64,000 bases of DNA, from contig JAVSML010000029.1 in NCBI GenBank assembly GCA_038503035.1, forward strand, positions 1,945,799 through 2,009,798, written 5' to 3'. This DNA comes from Crocodylus rhombifer. Its lineage: Eukaryota > Chordata > Crocodylia > Crocodylidae. The notes under the pieces are model-generated. The model searched no databases. It saw only the letters and a program-made list of their open reading frames with translations, and had not been told where the DNA came from. Numbering within the stretch: position 1 is the stretch's first letter; each line of letters starts with the position of its first letter. Shown piece by piece: positions 21,336-32,260 of this stretch. The position numbers and the translations under genes are program-made.

Positions 21336-23428
21336 GGAGTGTAGCATTTCCAGCACAGCAATGTTACAGATAGCCAGGCAGTAACCTTTGAAGCCTTTCC
21401 TTCTGCCCTTGAAATCTGCAGTGTGGAATACTGACTAACTTTCTGTGCAATTTATGTGCTTCTCTGTATTTCTTTAAGTAAGACAAAGAGGTATTCAAGT
21501 GGAATTTGTTTGTATTATATAGCTTCTACTTCTGCTTTTGCCATTATCAAATATGAGCTTTATTTCTGTTCCCCAGCCAAGTTCTTTTCATATTTTCCAG
21601 ATCACTCCAGTGTCTGCACCCAGTGCCCCAAGAAGGTTTAATGAAGAAGTCAGGAATACTTTTTCAATAAGCAAGTACTTCTGATTCCTTTTCTCTATTT
21701 CTATGAAAGAAATAGTAAAGAAATGAATGGCAAATTTTTGTTCTAAATGGTCCTCATTCTCTCTCTGACATCCCCAAGAGTTTTGTCTGAAATGAAGGGA
21801 GAAGACCATTTTTTCTTGGGGGGAAAAATTAACTGCACTGCTCCTGGCTGGGTTCTCTAGGTGAGAGAGAAGCTTTGGAGGAGCTCTAGCAGGATAAGGA
21901 CACTGGAAAATATTTCTAATCTCTCTGTGTGAGATATAACCTTCCCCCAGGGTCAGGGTCACTCATCTAACCCCTTAATTGTAGGGCTATAAGAAAAGGC
22001 AAATGCTTGACAATCCTGCTGGTTTGAATTGGGACTGCCATCCGTAGTAGCTCAGGTAGTCTTAATCTCTCCTAGACTGACACTTGGATATGAGTCCTTT
22101 CATCTAGATCCCAGCATCCATTCCAGCTGCAGAGAGAGAGTGCACCTTCTGGTAGCTTCTGATCTGTAACTTCGGGACAATGGTAGAATGTAACCTACAT
22201 ATTTCATACATGGTAGAATTTTTGTTCAACTTCTGATGACCAAGAAAACAGATTGGGGGCAGCTGATGAATCCCACTGTGTTCTGACTGATCAGCCTTAT
22301 TCATGTTGGCTTCTCCTTACAACTCCAAGTCCCTTCATGTTTCTGCCCATCTGTGGCAGCAGAGGTAAATTGGTCATGGCTGCAGCTGAGCCAAGACTCC
22401 CTGATGGTGACCCAGAAGCACATTAGGCATATTTGGGGACGCTGGCCCCAGGTCAAGCCCAGCTGATAAGGACCCACCGGGCCTGTTGGGTTGGGTGGAA
22501 CGCAGTGGCAGAGCCTAAAACTGGCCCAGAACTCAACTGCCGGTGGATTGGAAGTGGCTGCGGCAGCACTGTGACAGCTGCATGTCGGAGGGGAACCACA
22601 GCAGCAAGTGACTCCCACCATTGCCAGCTCGGAAGAGCTGGAGCACTTACCAGAAAGCAGGGACTGGGCCTTGGCAGTGGCAATGGCTGGAGGTGGGCCA
22701 GGATGACCTGCAAACACAACAGCATAGGTGTGAGTACAGGAGCTGAGCAGAGGGGAAGGAAAGCTAACTATGCCTAGCCTCAGTGCACAGACAGTGTTTT
22801 GATATGGACTTTTAGTGGAGGAAATATACCAGCGCAGGGGATTTTGGTAAACATTCTTTACCTGTATTGTCACCTGGGAGGTGTGGTGTAGGGGAGGTGG
22901 AGCCCTGAGACATAGGACCCGTGGTGTCCATATGAAGGCTGTATGGGGACATGGAAGATCAGCCTTCCTATTTTCTATAACACCAAAAACATGGTAGGTG
23001 AGAACTTATAGCACCCATGCAGACACCAGAACTAGCAAACTGTTTATGCACTGGAGAACAAATATACCCTCTCTGGGCTAGAAGTCCCATCAGTCATCAA
23101 AGGACAACCATGGGAGGTTACACTGTCTCATAACCTACCCTTCCATTTTAGGTCACAGTAATAACTGTAGTGGCCTCCCTACTGGCTTAGACTATAGGCT
23201 TTCCTTTGCCTGTAAGTTCCACAACCCTGGCCATGTGTGACAGCTAGTGGCAGTACACCAGAACGTACAGTCTCCCAGGTATAGTTTCTCACTTCACTTC
23301 TCATAGTGATACCCTTTGGTTCCCCTACCTTCTAGAACAGTCCTTTTCAAACAGGGATATGCAGATCCTTGTGGTTATGCAGTGCTTTGCCAAGAGGTAT
23401 GTGCCCAAATTTTATTTTTTGTCAATAT
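21336..23428. other. Intergenic, mixed GC; no gene recognised
   Basis: A GC-richer part at 22400-22760 opens a 190-codon minus frame (22301-22873) with low-complexity composition and no domain. The rest is AT-rich. Confidence 0.4.
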
Positions 23429-23713
23429 GGGTGCATCTACACATCACCCTATGGTGACCTAGCGATGTGCTGTGTTACTGCATGGCTTGCCATGGATAAC
23501 GTAATGATCACGTGTTCACACATGATCACTAGCTACGTTGCACTCCCCAGGTATAGCATACCGCTATGGCAACATGGCAGCAAAATCTACCCATGAGCTG
23601 CACACATGGTGCAGTACCTGCCCATACTGAGCCATGCTTTAGTACTTCCAAAAGGAAGTACTAGAGCACAGCACTGTAGCCACATCTCCATATAGCGATG
23701 TGTAGATGCGCTC
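23429..23713 (+). mobile_element. MITE with 17-bp TIRs and a TAT flank
   Basis: It begins GGGTGCATCTACACATC and ends GATGTGTAGATGCGCTC, matching as inverted repeats with two mismatches. TAT stands on both sides (23426-23428 and 23714-23716), a possible 3-bp target duplication. Length is 285 bp, no coding. Confidence 0.75.
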
Positions 23714-23716
23714 TAT

Positions 23717-25512
23717 GTGGTGAGTAATGATGTTGCTGTGCTTTGACATTGGTATTGATAGTCTTCCAATGAATGAATGTATGCTTTGGGCATAGAGGGT
23801 ATGATTTACTTTCACTATTTTTCAAGTAAAGGGATATGGTTCCAAAAAAGATGGAATGAAAACCACTGTTCTAGAATTTTGGAAGATACTGTTTTTTTTT
23901 CACCTGTTGGTTAGAAAATGGCTTTTTGTAGTGTTGGGTTTTTTTTTAATGGTAGGGGGTTTATTTTCCCTTTATTTTCTAGGAGTATACAAAAATCCAA
24001 AGATCCCTAAACTCCTGCATTTAAATTTCTGATGTTTAAAAGAGCAAATAAATGTGCCATCTCTGGAAATGACTTTCTGTGCTTATAATGGCAAGAGAGA
24101 AACCTTGTGTTTTGGAATTCATGTGTGGAAACTAATAGCAAACAAAGTAATGAGTACTATATCTACAGTCACTCTCCCTTGCACTTGCTGTTGAGCATGT
24201 TGTTGAATGGAATGTAACTGGAAGATTATTGCCCTTGCCATATCTTCTGGGGCAGAAGTATAGGTGTGGCTGTTATCAGAAGGGAAGTTAGTGTCTTCAA
24301 AAAATGTAGACCCCTGTTCAGTTAAGGCTCTTAAACTTCTGTGCATATTTTAGACCTTAAGTCAAGGGATCCATTTGTAAGGTTCAGAATATACAAGGGC
24401 TGAACCTGAGTTTCTAGCATTTGAGGTTTTATTTAACTTTGTATTTTTGGAATATAACACACATTGACATAATTTTGTGACTTTAAAGTCACATTAAATA
24501 AAGTGCGAGTGCAAGAGGGAGAGAGTGAGTAGCTACAATCTACCTGAAGTCATACAGAATTTCTGAAAGATGGCTTCACTGTATGTAAAAATTTAATATG
24601 GACCCAGGCTGCTGTCACTTGTTTTCAGTGGGGATAAGCAGCCAAAATGGTTCCCTTTGCCAGGGAAACTACCCATATGATCACTCTTTTTGCACACAGA
24701 ACAGGGGGCAACCAAAGAACAAGGGGTCTGCAGTCATTTCTACACCCCAGGATTACTGCTAAAATAGCTCCTCGGAACAAGAGGCAGCACAGGCTAAAAT
24801 ACTGTTGAAATTCAAAACCAGCACAAAGTTGGGGTTCCCTAGAAACTGAAGATTGTTTTCCACAACCTGAAACAGGCTGTCAACAGTATGTCTAAACATG
24901 CATCACCATGGTAAAATACAGAATTAAGAGTTATGATAAGGTTGTTTTTAATCAAATGGGATTTTCATAAAGCTACAGAAAAAAACAAAGGCCTGAGAAG
25001 CAAACTTTGGTAGTAGGATAGACACCTATTTAATCCCAACCTGAACTGGATTTCCCTGTATCTTATATGGGCTCTGCTCTTCTTATTTTTGGATTGGCTA
25101 TGGCTTGCATCACTAATCTTCATATTTCACACATTAAAAAGCCATTACAATGCTTAATTGTTACCACAACCACAGATAGCATTGCATATTTTGCACTTAC
25201 ATAAACTATATATCTAGCTGCACCTGGTTGGCAAGCTATGCCTACCATTTTCTGGATGGCAACATGCCCCAGTCTTGCTTGCCTTGTCTGAGGTGTAGCA
25301 ACTTTCATTTGAAAGGTTTTGATGGGGAAAAAGAAGAATGCAGCACTTTCTAGGAAGTTTGTTGTGCAAACAAAAGCTAGTGACTGGAAACAATTAAAAT
25401 ATGATTCTTGCCACTGACAGATCTCTTCGCTGCTCATGTTGCCAGCTTTCCTTTATGGGTTCTTTCTCTGATAAGGTACTTAAAAAATTAGACCATGTGG
25501 GGACAAAATGAG
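23717..25512. other. AT-rich intergenic, nothing recognised
   Basis: No exon, RNA gene or repeat end identified. Confidence 0.45.
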
Positions 25513-26186
25513 GGGCATGTGTGTGAGATACTTTAAAGCAGGTTAAATGCTTTTGCACCGCTTTAAAGGCATTGGTGTTTGCAAGTGTCCGCAGCGCATT
25601 GTGCAGTAATTCCAGCCGCTGTAGCAAATTTGGCGGCGTAATGCATTCTAAATGAGTTGGGGCACAGCAAACTAAAAATCCTCTGAGGAGTTTTAGTTTG
25701 CTGCTCTACAGCTGCAGAGCGAAGCACTGGGCTCTTTGCAGCTCAGGGGCTCTGCGGGAAGCCCTGCAGGCAGCCTGGTATTAGCCAAGGAAAGCAGGCT
25801 CAAGAAAAAGAAAAAGCAGCAAGCCTGATCTTTTTTTTTGCTTCTTCCCCTAGAGCCTGCCTGCCTGCTTGAGCTACACAGGGGCCCAGTGCTTCCCTCT
25901 GCAGCTGTGGTGCCCCCCCAGGACCGCCTGAGCTGGGTGCCTGTGGGTGGGTGCCACCTGGGGGGAGTGACTGCTGCTGTGGAGGGGAGCACCAGCTGCT
26001 CCCTTACTGCAGCCCTGGAACCACTCCATCCACCAGCAGCTTGCCCTCCCCTCCCTGCTGCGGGAGAGGCAGGTAAGTCCAGATGTGTGCACGACACAGG
26101 GGCTAAATTGAAAGGGCCTAAATTGAAGCAGTGTTTTTAAGAACCCACCACTTCAATTTCGGGCCCCGTTTCTTCTACACACGCCC
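25513..26186 (+). mobile_element. Probable non-autonomous DNA element with short TIRs
   Basis: The left end GGGCATGTGTGTGAG and the right end 'cttctacacacgccc' are inverted repeats with some mismatches. The interior has repeated 'ctttaaagc' text, a strong hairpin (25665-25703) and a GC-rich centre. No convincing target duplication was found, so the exact ends are tentative. Confidence 0.45.
25665..25703. repeat. Short strong hairpin
   Basis: The arms CAGCAAACTAAAA and TTTTAGTTTGCTG are exact reverse complements (13 bp). The loop also pairs (CCTC-t-GAGG), giving a near-continuous stem. Confidence 0.85.
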
Positions 26187-26663
26187 TTAGAAGTCTATGT
26201 CAGAAGGTCTCTCTCTGTCTCATGGTTGCTTAGGGCCAACAGCCTAAGGGGGAAAATGCCATCTCAGAGACTTGCCTTATGCAAGCAAAGGAGAGAGAGA
26301 CAGCCCTTCTGTTTATGCCCTTATTACAGAAAACACCAGGAGAGGTTCTTTCCATCTAGCATGATGTAATCTATTTAATTGGACTGTCAAATATTGAGGC
26401 GTAGAGATGCTTGTGGTAGTAATATTAATTGCAACAGAAGAGAAAGTGAGGCACAATTAGCTGCATTATGCATACCATGATACAGGGGCCCACATGGCTC
26501 TGGCCTGTACCTCAGCAGTGCACTCCCCTAGTAATTACACTAGCAGCCAGGGTATGTATGGGTGAACTGAGTAAATCTCACCAGGCTTTCTATACTCTTT
26601 GCCTCCTGCTGCATGGAGTCATCTAAATCAAGGTGCTGGTGGGCCAGAGTAGTGGACTTTGAC
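26187..26663. other. Intergenic with a small inverted repeat
   Basis: AGAAGGTCTCTCTCTGTCTC near 26203 and 'gagagagagacagcccttct' near 26291 form an imperfect inverted repeat around about 70 bp. No gene. Confidence 0.4.
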
Positions 26664-27150
26664 ATTCATAGATTTATAGATCGTTAGGGACTGGAAGGGA
26701 CCTTGCAGATCATTGGGTCCAGCCCTCCCTGCTCTAGGCAGGAAGGCAACTGGGGTTAGGTGATCTCAGCAAGGTGACTGTCTAGTCTTCTGTTGAAAAC
26801 CTCCAGGGCAGATGACTGCATCACCTCTGGAGAGAGTTTATTCCAGTCTGGACACCCTGACTGTAAAGGAGTTTTTCCTGGTATTAGGCCTGAAGTGTTC
26901 TTCCAGGAGTTTGGTCCTGGTTTTCCCCAGGGGTGCCCTGGTGAACAGTTCCTGATGCTCTCCACTGATAGCGGTAAGTTATCAAGTCCCCTCTCAACCT
27001 TCTCTTCTTTAGGCTAAGAGTCCCTCAGCCTTTCTTCGTATGGCTTGCCTTGCATACGGGTAACTCTTTTCTGGATCCTCTCTAGTTTTTCCATATTCTT
27101 ATTGAAGTGAGGCACCCAGAACTGAGTCAGCGTGGTGTTTCTCTTCTGAT
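26664..27150 (-). mobile_element. CR1 LINE, older subfamily, 5'-truncated
   Basis: On the minus strand it ends with the CR1 3' region ('ctggacccaatgatctgcaag') and tail 'tctataaatctatgaatg'. A 69-codon minus frame (26756-26965) carries PDWNKLSPEVMQSSALEVF and FNRRLDSHLAEI, the end of the CR1 ORF2 protein. The part at 27000-27150 corresponds to the upstream region around 'RLRGLRLFSLKKRR'. It differs more from the other copies than they do from each other, so it is probably an older subfamily. Confidence 0.85.
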
Positions 27151-27589
27151 ATGAGTGCATCTTACTGGCAGCTCCATCCTTCCCTTATACTCGTTCTTCA
27201 GAGCATATTTTTCTTGATGGGTTGAAGATCAGGGTCCAGATAAAGCTGACAATGTAGAGGTCACTGTCCTTTAGTTGTGGAGTAAATGTTAGCCTTTTGG
27301 ATCCATCTCTGGTGGTTGTGGGTGAAACTGATATGCACAAAACCCCTTGATCACTCTGGAGGTTTGTCGTTTGCTTAACTATAGTGTGGCTTGATTGCTT
27401 GAGCCCAACACCCTGAACTGGAGGTATACTACTTGATCTTATTGCAGTAGAACTTGATTACTTGACTTGAGCACCTTAGACCCTGCCAACTGAGTCAGTG
27501 GTCCACAGGGCAAACAACACACTGCATGTATCAACTGATACATCTTGTGTAAATCTAAGGAAGTAATGCTCCCACTGTACTCAGCACTC
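27151..27589. other. Intergenic, nothing recognised
   Basis: No gene or element boundary was found. Confidence 0.4.
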
Positions 27590-28830
27590 CATAGAGCCAC
27601 TGCTGGCTGAGATCCCGTGCTTCTGCTGCCCTGCTCTGGGCTCTGCTGGCACAGGTCCCACACTCCTGCCCACCTGCTGCTGGCTCCTGTGCACCCATTT
27701 ACTCCCAGTGCCCCCTGCCTCAGCTCTGCAGTACAGGAAAGGAGCAACACACAGCCCTGACCCCGCACCTGCCTGCAGGAAATGGGCTGGTGTTCAGTGC
27801 GAGAGAAAAGCACCTCCACCCCCGTGGCTGGTGCCCCATGCTGCAGCCGCTCGCAACCCACATAGGACTGTCCTCTCTCTCCACTATATCACTGCCACCC
27901 TGAGGGGCAGTGGTGGCAACAGAGAGCAAGCACAGACAGCCCAACGTGGGCTCCAAGCACTGGCCATGGGGAAGGGGAGCAGCCGCTTTTCCCCCAGTGC
28001 TGAGCACCAGCTCGTTCCCTGCCACCATTGCTAGCCTGGGCCCTGTACCAGCTCCAGGCTCGCTCATCAAGGCTGAGGTGCGGCAGCAGCACCACCTCGG
28101 CAGAAGCTGCTGCTTGGTGTGGAGGAAAGCAGCCACCCTGCTCACCACCACAGGGCAATGTTTGCTATGGCCATCTACCCACAGCTTGCACCGTGCTAAG
28201 CTGTGGTATGGCTGCTTCACCGCCACCCCTGTGCTGCCCAGAGGCTGCTCCACTGCTGCCGTGCTGGGCAGCGCAGAGGCAGTAGTGAGCAGCTGTACCA
28301 CAGCCTAGCATGGCATGGGCTCCGTGCAGGTGGCTGCAGCAAACACTGCCTTGCAGCGGTGAGTGGGGGCCACTTTCCTCCGCACTGAGCAGCAACTTCT
28401 GGGGAACAAGCTGGTGCTCAGCACAGGGGAAAGCAGCTGCTCCCTTTCCCTGTGGCTGGTGCCCCATGCTGCAGCTGCTTGGAGCCCGTGCGGGGCTACC
28501 TGTGCCTGGTCTCCGTTGCCATCGCTGCCCCATGGGGTGGCAGTGATGCGGTAGAGAGGCAGGACAGCCCCACATGGGCTGCAAGCAGCTGCAGCAGGAA
28601 GCACCAGCCATGTTCCCTGTGGGTGAGCACTGCTCCCCACCTGTACCGCAGCACTGGGAGTGAACAGGCACATGGGAGCCAGCAGCAGCTGGGCAGGAGC
28701 ATGGAGCCCAGGCTGGTGTTCTGGGGCCAGCACCCAGAGCAGGGTGGTAGGAGCATGAGGTCCTGGCTTGTAGGGGCCTCTCCCTGCTGGAGCAGCCCAG
28801 CCCAGCTCGAGAGACCCCTGCCAATAATGG
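27590..28830. repeat. GC-rich repeat made of three consecutive long palindromes
   Basis: Three imperfect palindromes follow each other: about 27774-28020 (centre near 27898), 28110-28395 (centre near 28250) and 28395-28640 (centre near 28530). Each has arms of about 100-120 bp. For example, 'gtgctcagca' plus 'ggggaaa' text at 28400-28440 is the reverse complement of text at 27985-28015, and 'caaacactgcc' at 28338 is the reverse complement of 'gggcaatgtttg' at 28152. Frames of up to 219 codons occur on both strands only because the DNA is GC-rich and palindromic. The same family recurs at 63373-64000. Confidence 0.7.
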
Positions 28831-29260
28831 AGTGTAGTTTGCTCAAGTACTTTAGTATTTTTGCTTCCTGAATGAGCCAGTGTCAAAAAAATTTCCACCT
28901 CAGATTATCTATTGTATGGCTAAATACAGACAATCAAAAAGCTGAAGGCTGAATCGACTCAGTCTTTGCAGGTTAGTCTAAGCTGCATAGATTGAACTGA
29001 TAAGGAAGTAAACAGACATGCACTTTAGATTCTGGAAATGCAGCCACATGCCTGCAGTGGTCCAGGCCAGAAGCCAGGGGGTGCTAGAGCATGTCTGCCT
29101 GCTCAGCTGGAGCAGACAGGCTAGACTGCTCACTGTACTAGCCCACTCACTTTGCAAGGAGGGGCTTGCAGGAGAGGTGCCAAAGCACCCAGGAATGCTG
29201 GAGGACTGAGTTAACTTGAATCTGGAGGGGATCTGGAACAGAAGTTCAATAAACTGATTT

Positions 29261-29393
29261 CATAGATTTCATAGACATTAGGGCTGGAAGGGACCTCGGG
29301 AGATCATCGAGTCCAGCCCCCTGCCCAGAGGGCAGGAAGTCAGCTGGGGTCATAGGAGCCCAGCAAGATAAGCATCCAATTTACTCTTGAAAA
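29261..29393 (-). mobile_element. CR1 LINE 3' end (133 bp)
   Basis: This is nearly identical to the 3' end of the copy at 13368-13735, from 'ttcaagagtaaattggatgc' to the tail 'gtctatgaaatctatgaaat'. It begins abruptly at 29393, next to sequence unrelated to CR1. Confidence 0.9.
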
Positions 29394-30292
29394 TAGGGTC
29401 CACAGTAACAAATGCCATGTAAACAAGTTCAGATAATCTGCAAGAATTCTCCTGGGCTTGTTTCCTAGTAGAAACACACTTACTCAGAAGCACTTGAGCA
29501 GATATTGGAATACTTGAGCCTCTGAGGAACAGAGATCTTGCAGTGCTGATGCTGCACAGCCAGAGGACCGCTACACATACATGTCAGCATGCTCTGCAGG
29601 CTTCCTCAGTTGGCCTGGTAACAGATGGCAGCATTGCAGACTTGCCCCAGTAGGTTGACAACGAGCAGTCTGGATCAACCAGTGCCTCCCTGCAGCACAA
29701 TGTGGGGACTGTGAAGGGGGTGTTTTCTGTGTCTTGCCTGGTGGGAGCAGAAGAGTCCAGCCCACAAGTAACAAACTGTCTCATGAGGGACCTGTGGTGG
29801 TGACGGGGGAAGGTGAGGGAAGGGACATGAGCGAAGCACCCCGAGATGCTGGAGGACTGTGTTGCAGCTCCTCTCAGAACAGGATGCATAGACATTTATT
29901 CTCCCCAATTTATGCCTGATTGTTCTCTGGTTATTTTTTTCCTGGAGCAGCCATTTTTGCTCCAGGAGAAAAAGTCTAAAAACCTGCACTCTTGTGCTTC
30001 ATACTGAGAGAATACCAAATCAAGTAGAAGCCAAATGTCTGTATGTGGCCAAACTGGTTTCCATCCCTCTGTCCAGCAGTTTTCCCACTAGCAAAAATGC
30101 ACCATTAATTAAGAATAGTTTAAAAAGCTAAGCTTTTCTGCACCAAAACCATGATACCCTGTTGTTACAGTACATATTAAAGCCATTGTTAAAAAGTCTG
30201 TGTAAAAAAAAAAAAGTTTACAGACTGATCAAGAAGCATTGCTACAACAAAAGCTTTTAAGAACATTTTATATATAAATATATATTTTTATT

Positions 30293-30318
30293 CACACACA
30301 CACACACACACACACACA
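30293..30318 (+). repeat. (CA)13 microsatellite
   Basis: An uninterrupted CA dinucleotide run, preceded by an alternating TA-rich tract. Confidence 0.97.
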
Positions 30319-30431
30319 AGAGTTCAATAGTTTAGATCTCCTTAAACCAAAACTTTATATTATCAGTTACGAAATCAGGAAACAAAACAAGTCTTCATTT
30401 CTACCACCTTAATTATTAAAAGACAGCTTAC

Positions 30432-30906
30432 CGTGGTATCTGAAGCTTCAGACTGCACATCTATGTTTAGTGATGTGCTCTCAGCTACAGAACCAGATCC
30501 CACAGCTGAATCTATAGTCCGAACATCCTCCTCCTCATTTTCTCTAGCTTGAAATATTTCAGTGGCATAAATCAAAAGCTAAATAAATGGGGTAGTAAAA
30601 GTGAATTAAGGACGGTACTACATCTTGAACTCCACCAGTGGTACTATCAAATTTTCAGCAGTCAACTCCTATGATTTTCAAAATAGCTTACAAGATATAT
30701 ATATTTAAGTTACCAAACTTACAAGCATCTTTTGCAAAAATTTCAGGTAAGATTTCTCCTGGTCTTTAAGATGATCTATGAGATGCGATAAGCGTTCAAC
30801 ATTAGCAGATCTTTCATTTTTCTCTACAAGATCATCACGCATGGAGCTGGCCTTAGCAATATAGTCACGAATTTGAACCAGTCTGCTCACAATCTGACTA
30901 CTATCC
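30432..30906 (-). pseudogene. PCM1: PCM1 fragment: two exons with retained intron
   Basis: On the minus strand, 30906-30723 encodes about 61 residues without a stop, including SSQIVSRLVQIRDYIAKASS, VEKNERSANVERLSHLIDHL and EKSYLKFLQ, and ends at a perfect GTAAGT donor. After 174 bp of intron, 30548-30432 (117 nt, 39 codons) reads ARENEEEDVRTIDSAVGSGS and SLNIDVQSEASDTT, ending at GTAAGC. From memory of the family, both match neighbouring exons of pericentriolar material 1, the scaffold of centriolar satellites. The 5' side of the first exon is missing and fuses to transposon sequence with an in-frame stop just upstream. The acceptor of the second exon reads AA instead of AG. No other PCM1 exon is visible. 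In human, PCM1 (8p22) and RBPJ (4p15) lie on different chromosomes. A dead fragment is much more likely than a gene. Confidence 0.85.
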
Positions 30907-31069
30907 ATTTAACTTAAATCAGGTAAGTATGATACTACATCCATCCAGATTTATCTTAAACTGGTTTCAGCCATTTTGAAAGTGGTTTGTGTGTACTGAA
31001 CTTCTGTTGTGTTACAGATTTTAACTGGGTTCCAGTCACTTATACTGGTTTATGTGTAATTTCTGTCCC

Positions 31070-31399
31070 TAACCTAAAGGATGCAATGAAAAAAGTTACT
31101 TTGCAAACATTTCTAAAATAATCCATTTGAAATCTCCCTCTGTCATTATTTAGTAAATTTATTTCAGAAATTGGAATGGAACCCAGAAACATGAGGATTT
31201 TCTTTTCTGAAGGTATTGGGTGTATAAGGCAGTTTCCATGCTATCACTTTTCCATAATAGCCCACATGCCTCTATAACTTAGCCCCCCAGCTACAGAATC
31301 ACAGGCCTCTAACACTTGAACTCAAGGAAGAAATGTTATCAGTCAGCCACAGACAAACCTGTATGTTCTCTATGAGCACATGGCAAGTAGCACAGGCCC
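31070..31399. other. Intergenic, nothing recognised
   Basis: AT-rich sequence between family-T copy 4 and the next repeat. Confidence 0.4.
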
Positions 31400-31790
31400 A
31401 GATTCTTAGCTGGCTTAAACTGGTATAGGTCTGTCAACTTTAACAGAGGTCTGCCAGCAAATGACTATCAGATGGGTCGACAAGGTTCTTTGGGTAGATG
31501 TGAGATCTTAGATCAACGACATAGTTGGAAATATTGTTCTTTGCAAGCTTTCAGGCACAAAACCCTTCTCCAGGCATAGGGGAAGTCTGCTGGTGTTTTG
31601 TGTGGTCTCCTGGGTAAGCAATGCAGGTCTGTGAAAATGCAAAGGAATAGGAGACAATAGGTGTGAGACAGCTGGGTTGAGGGTACAAAGGGGAATGTTG
31701 GACCTGTGACAGAAAGTAGCTGGTAAAATGCAGGTTACAATGTGCCATAAATCCAATGCCTATATTTAGTCCATGATTTTTTGTATCCAG
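31400..31790. repeat. Dispersed repeat, copy a
   Basis: It shares with 32045-32260 the text 'gacaaggttctttgg', 'ttagatcaac', 'agttggaaa' and GCAAGCTTTCAGGCACAAA followed by 'ctccaggc' or 'gtcaggc'. By eye the copies are clearly homologous but diverged. Family name unknown to me. No coding. Confidence 0.6.
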
Positions 31791-32044
31791 TAGATGTCAT
31801 GATTCTTTAGTGTTTGGGATTTTGCATAAAGTGAAAACAAAAAATGCCATTCTCATTTTGGTAGGATGTTAAATGTTATTAAATAAATTATTAAAAACAA
31901 AAAAGTTAATGCTAAAAAAAAATCTGTTGGTCTTAAACAACATTTGTTTATCTTGTAGGGGTTTTTTTTGGAAGATGGAGTAGATAAATGATAAAATGAT
32001 ATGCAGCTACTATGACAGGTGGGCAATATTACATAGTTCTTCTA

Positions 32045-32260
32045 TCTACAAGGGTATAGGTCATAGCCATGTTGATTTAAGGACATAGGCAGACAAGGTT
32101 CTTTGGATAAATCTGATATATTTTGTTAGATCAACTTGAAGAGTTGGAAAAATTCTTCTTAGCAAGCTTTCAGGCACAAACACTTTTTGTCAGGCTGAGG
32201 AAGCATCTGCAGTTGGTCTGTGCTCTTCCTGGATGGAGTGGTAAAGCAGTCTTTATGTCT
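32045..32260. repeat. Dispersed repeat, copy b
   Basis: Second copy of the repeat at 31400-31790, with 'ggtataggtcatagccatgt' at its left and 'gaggaagcatctgcagttgg' at its right. A 117-codon + frame that begins here (32123) starts inside the repeat and has no domain. Confidence 0.6.

Larger units (their letters stand above)
29261..30906 (-). mobile_element. Inserted block: PCM1 fragment plus CR1 3' tail
   Basis: This block interrupts the family-T copy. Read on the minus strand it runs from a truncated PCM1 exon, through a 174-bp intron, a second exon and about 1 kb of non-coding DNA, to a 133-bp CR1 3' end that abuts the host element directly. The boundary bases suggest at most a 4-bp duplication (ATTT). 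The order, the common strand, 5' truncation and CR1 tail at the 3' boundary fit one CR1-driven target-primed insertion that carried upstream sequence. A genomic duplication followed by a separate CR1 insertion is the alternative. Confidence 0.6.
28923..31069 (-). mobile_element. TIR element, family T, copy 4, split by a foreign insertion
   Basis: In minus orientation the element starts at 31069 (GGGACAGAAATT) and ends at 28923 ('gattgtctgtatt'), with TA on both outer sides (28921-28922 and 31070-31071). Its 5' part (about 30907-31069) and 3' part (28923-29260) join, when the middle is removed, exactly where copies 1-3 are continuous ('gatttaagttaaat' then 'cagtttattgaacttctg'). The middle, about 1.65 kb, is foreign: a CR1 3' end at one boundary and PCM1 exons at the other. 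Confidence 0.8.

Noticed and set aside
28165..28898. Frames of 219 and 197 codons on the minus strand in the palindromic repeat
   Set aside because: GC-rich palindromic repeat; similar frames occur on both strands and in the second copy at 63.4-64 kb, which points to composition, not coding.
30375..30908. PCM1 exons as part of a functional PCM1 gene at this locus
   Set aside because: Only two exons are present, the first is cut and fused to transposon sequence, one acceptor is lost, and the block is inserted in a repeat.
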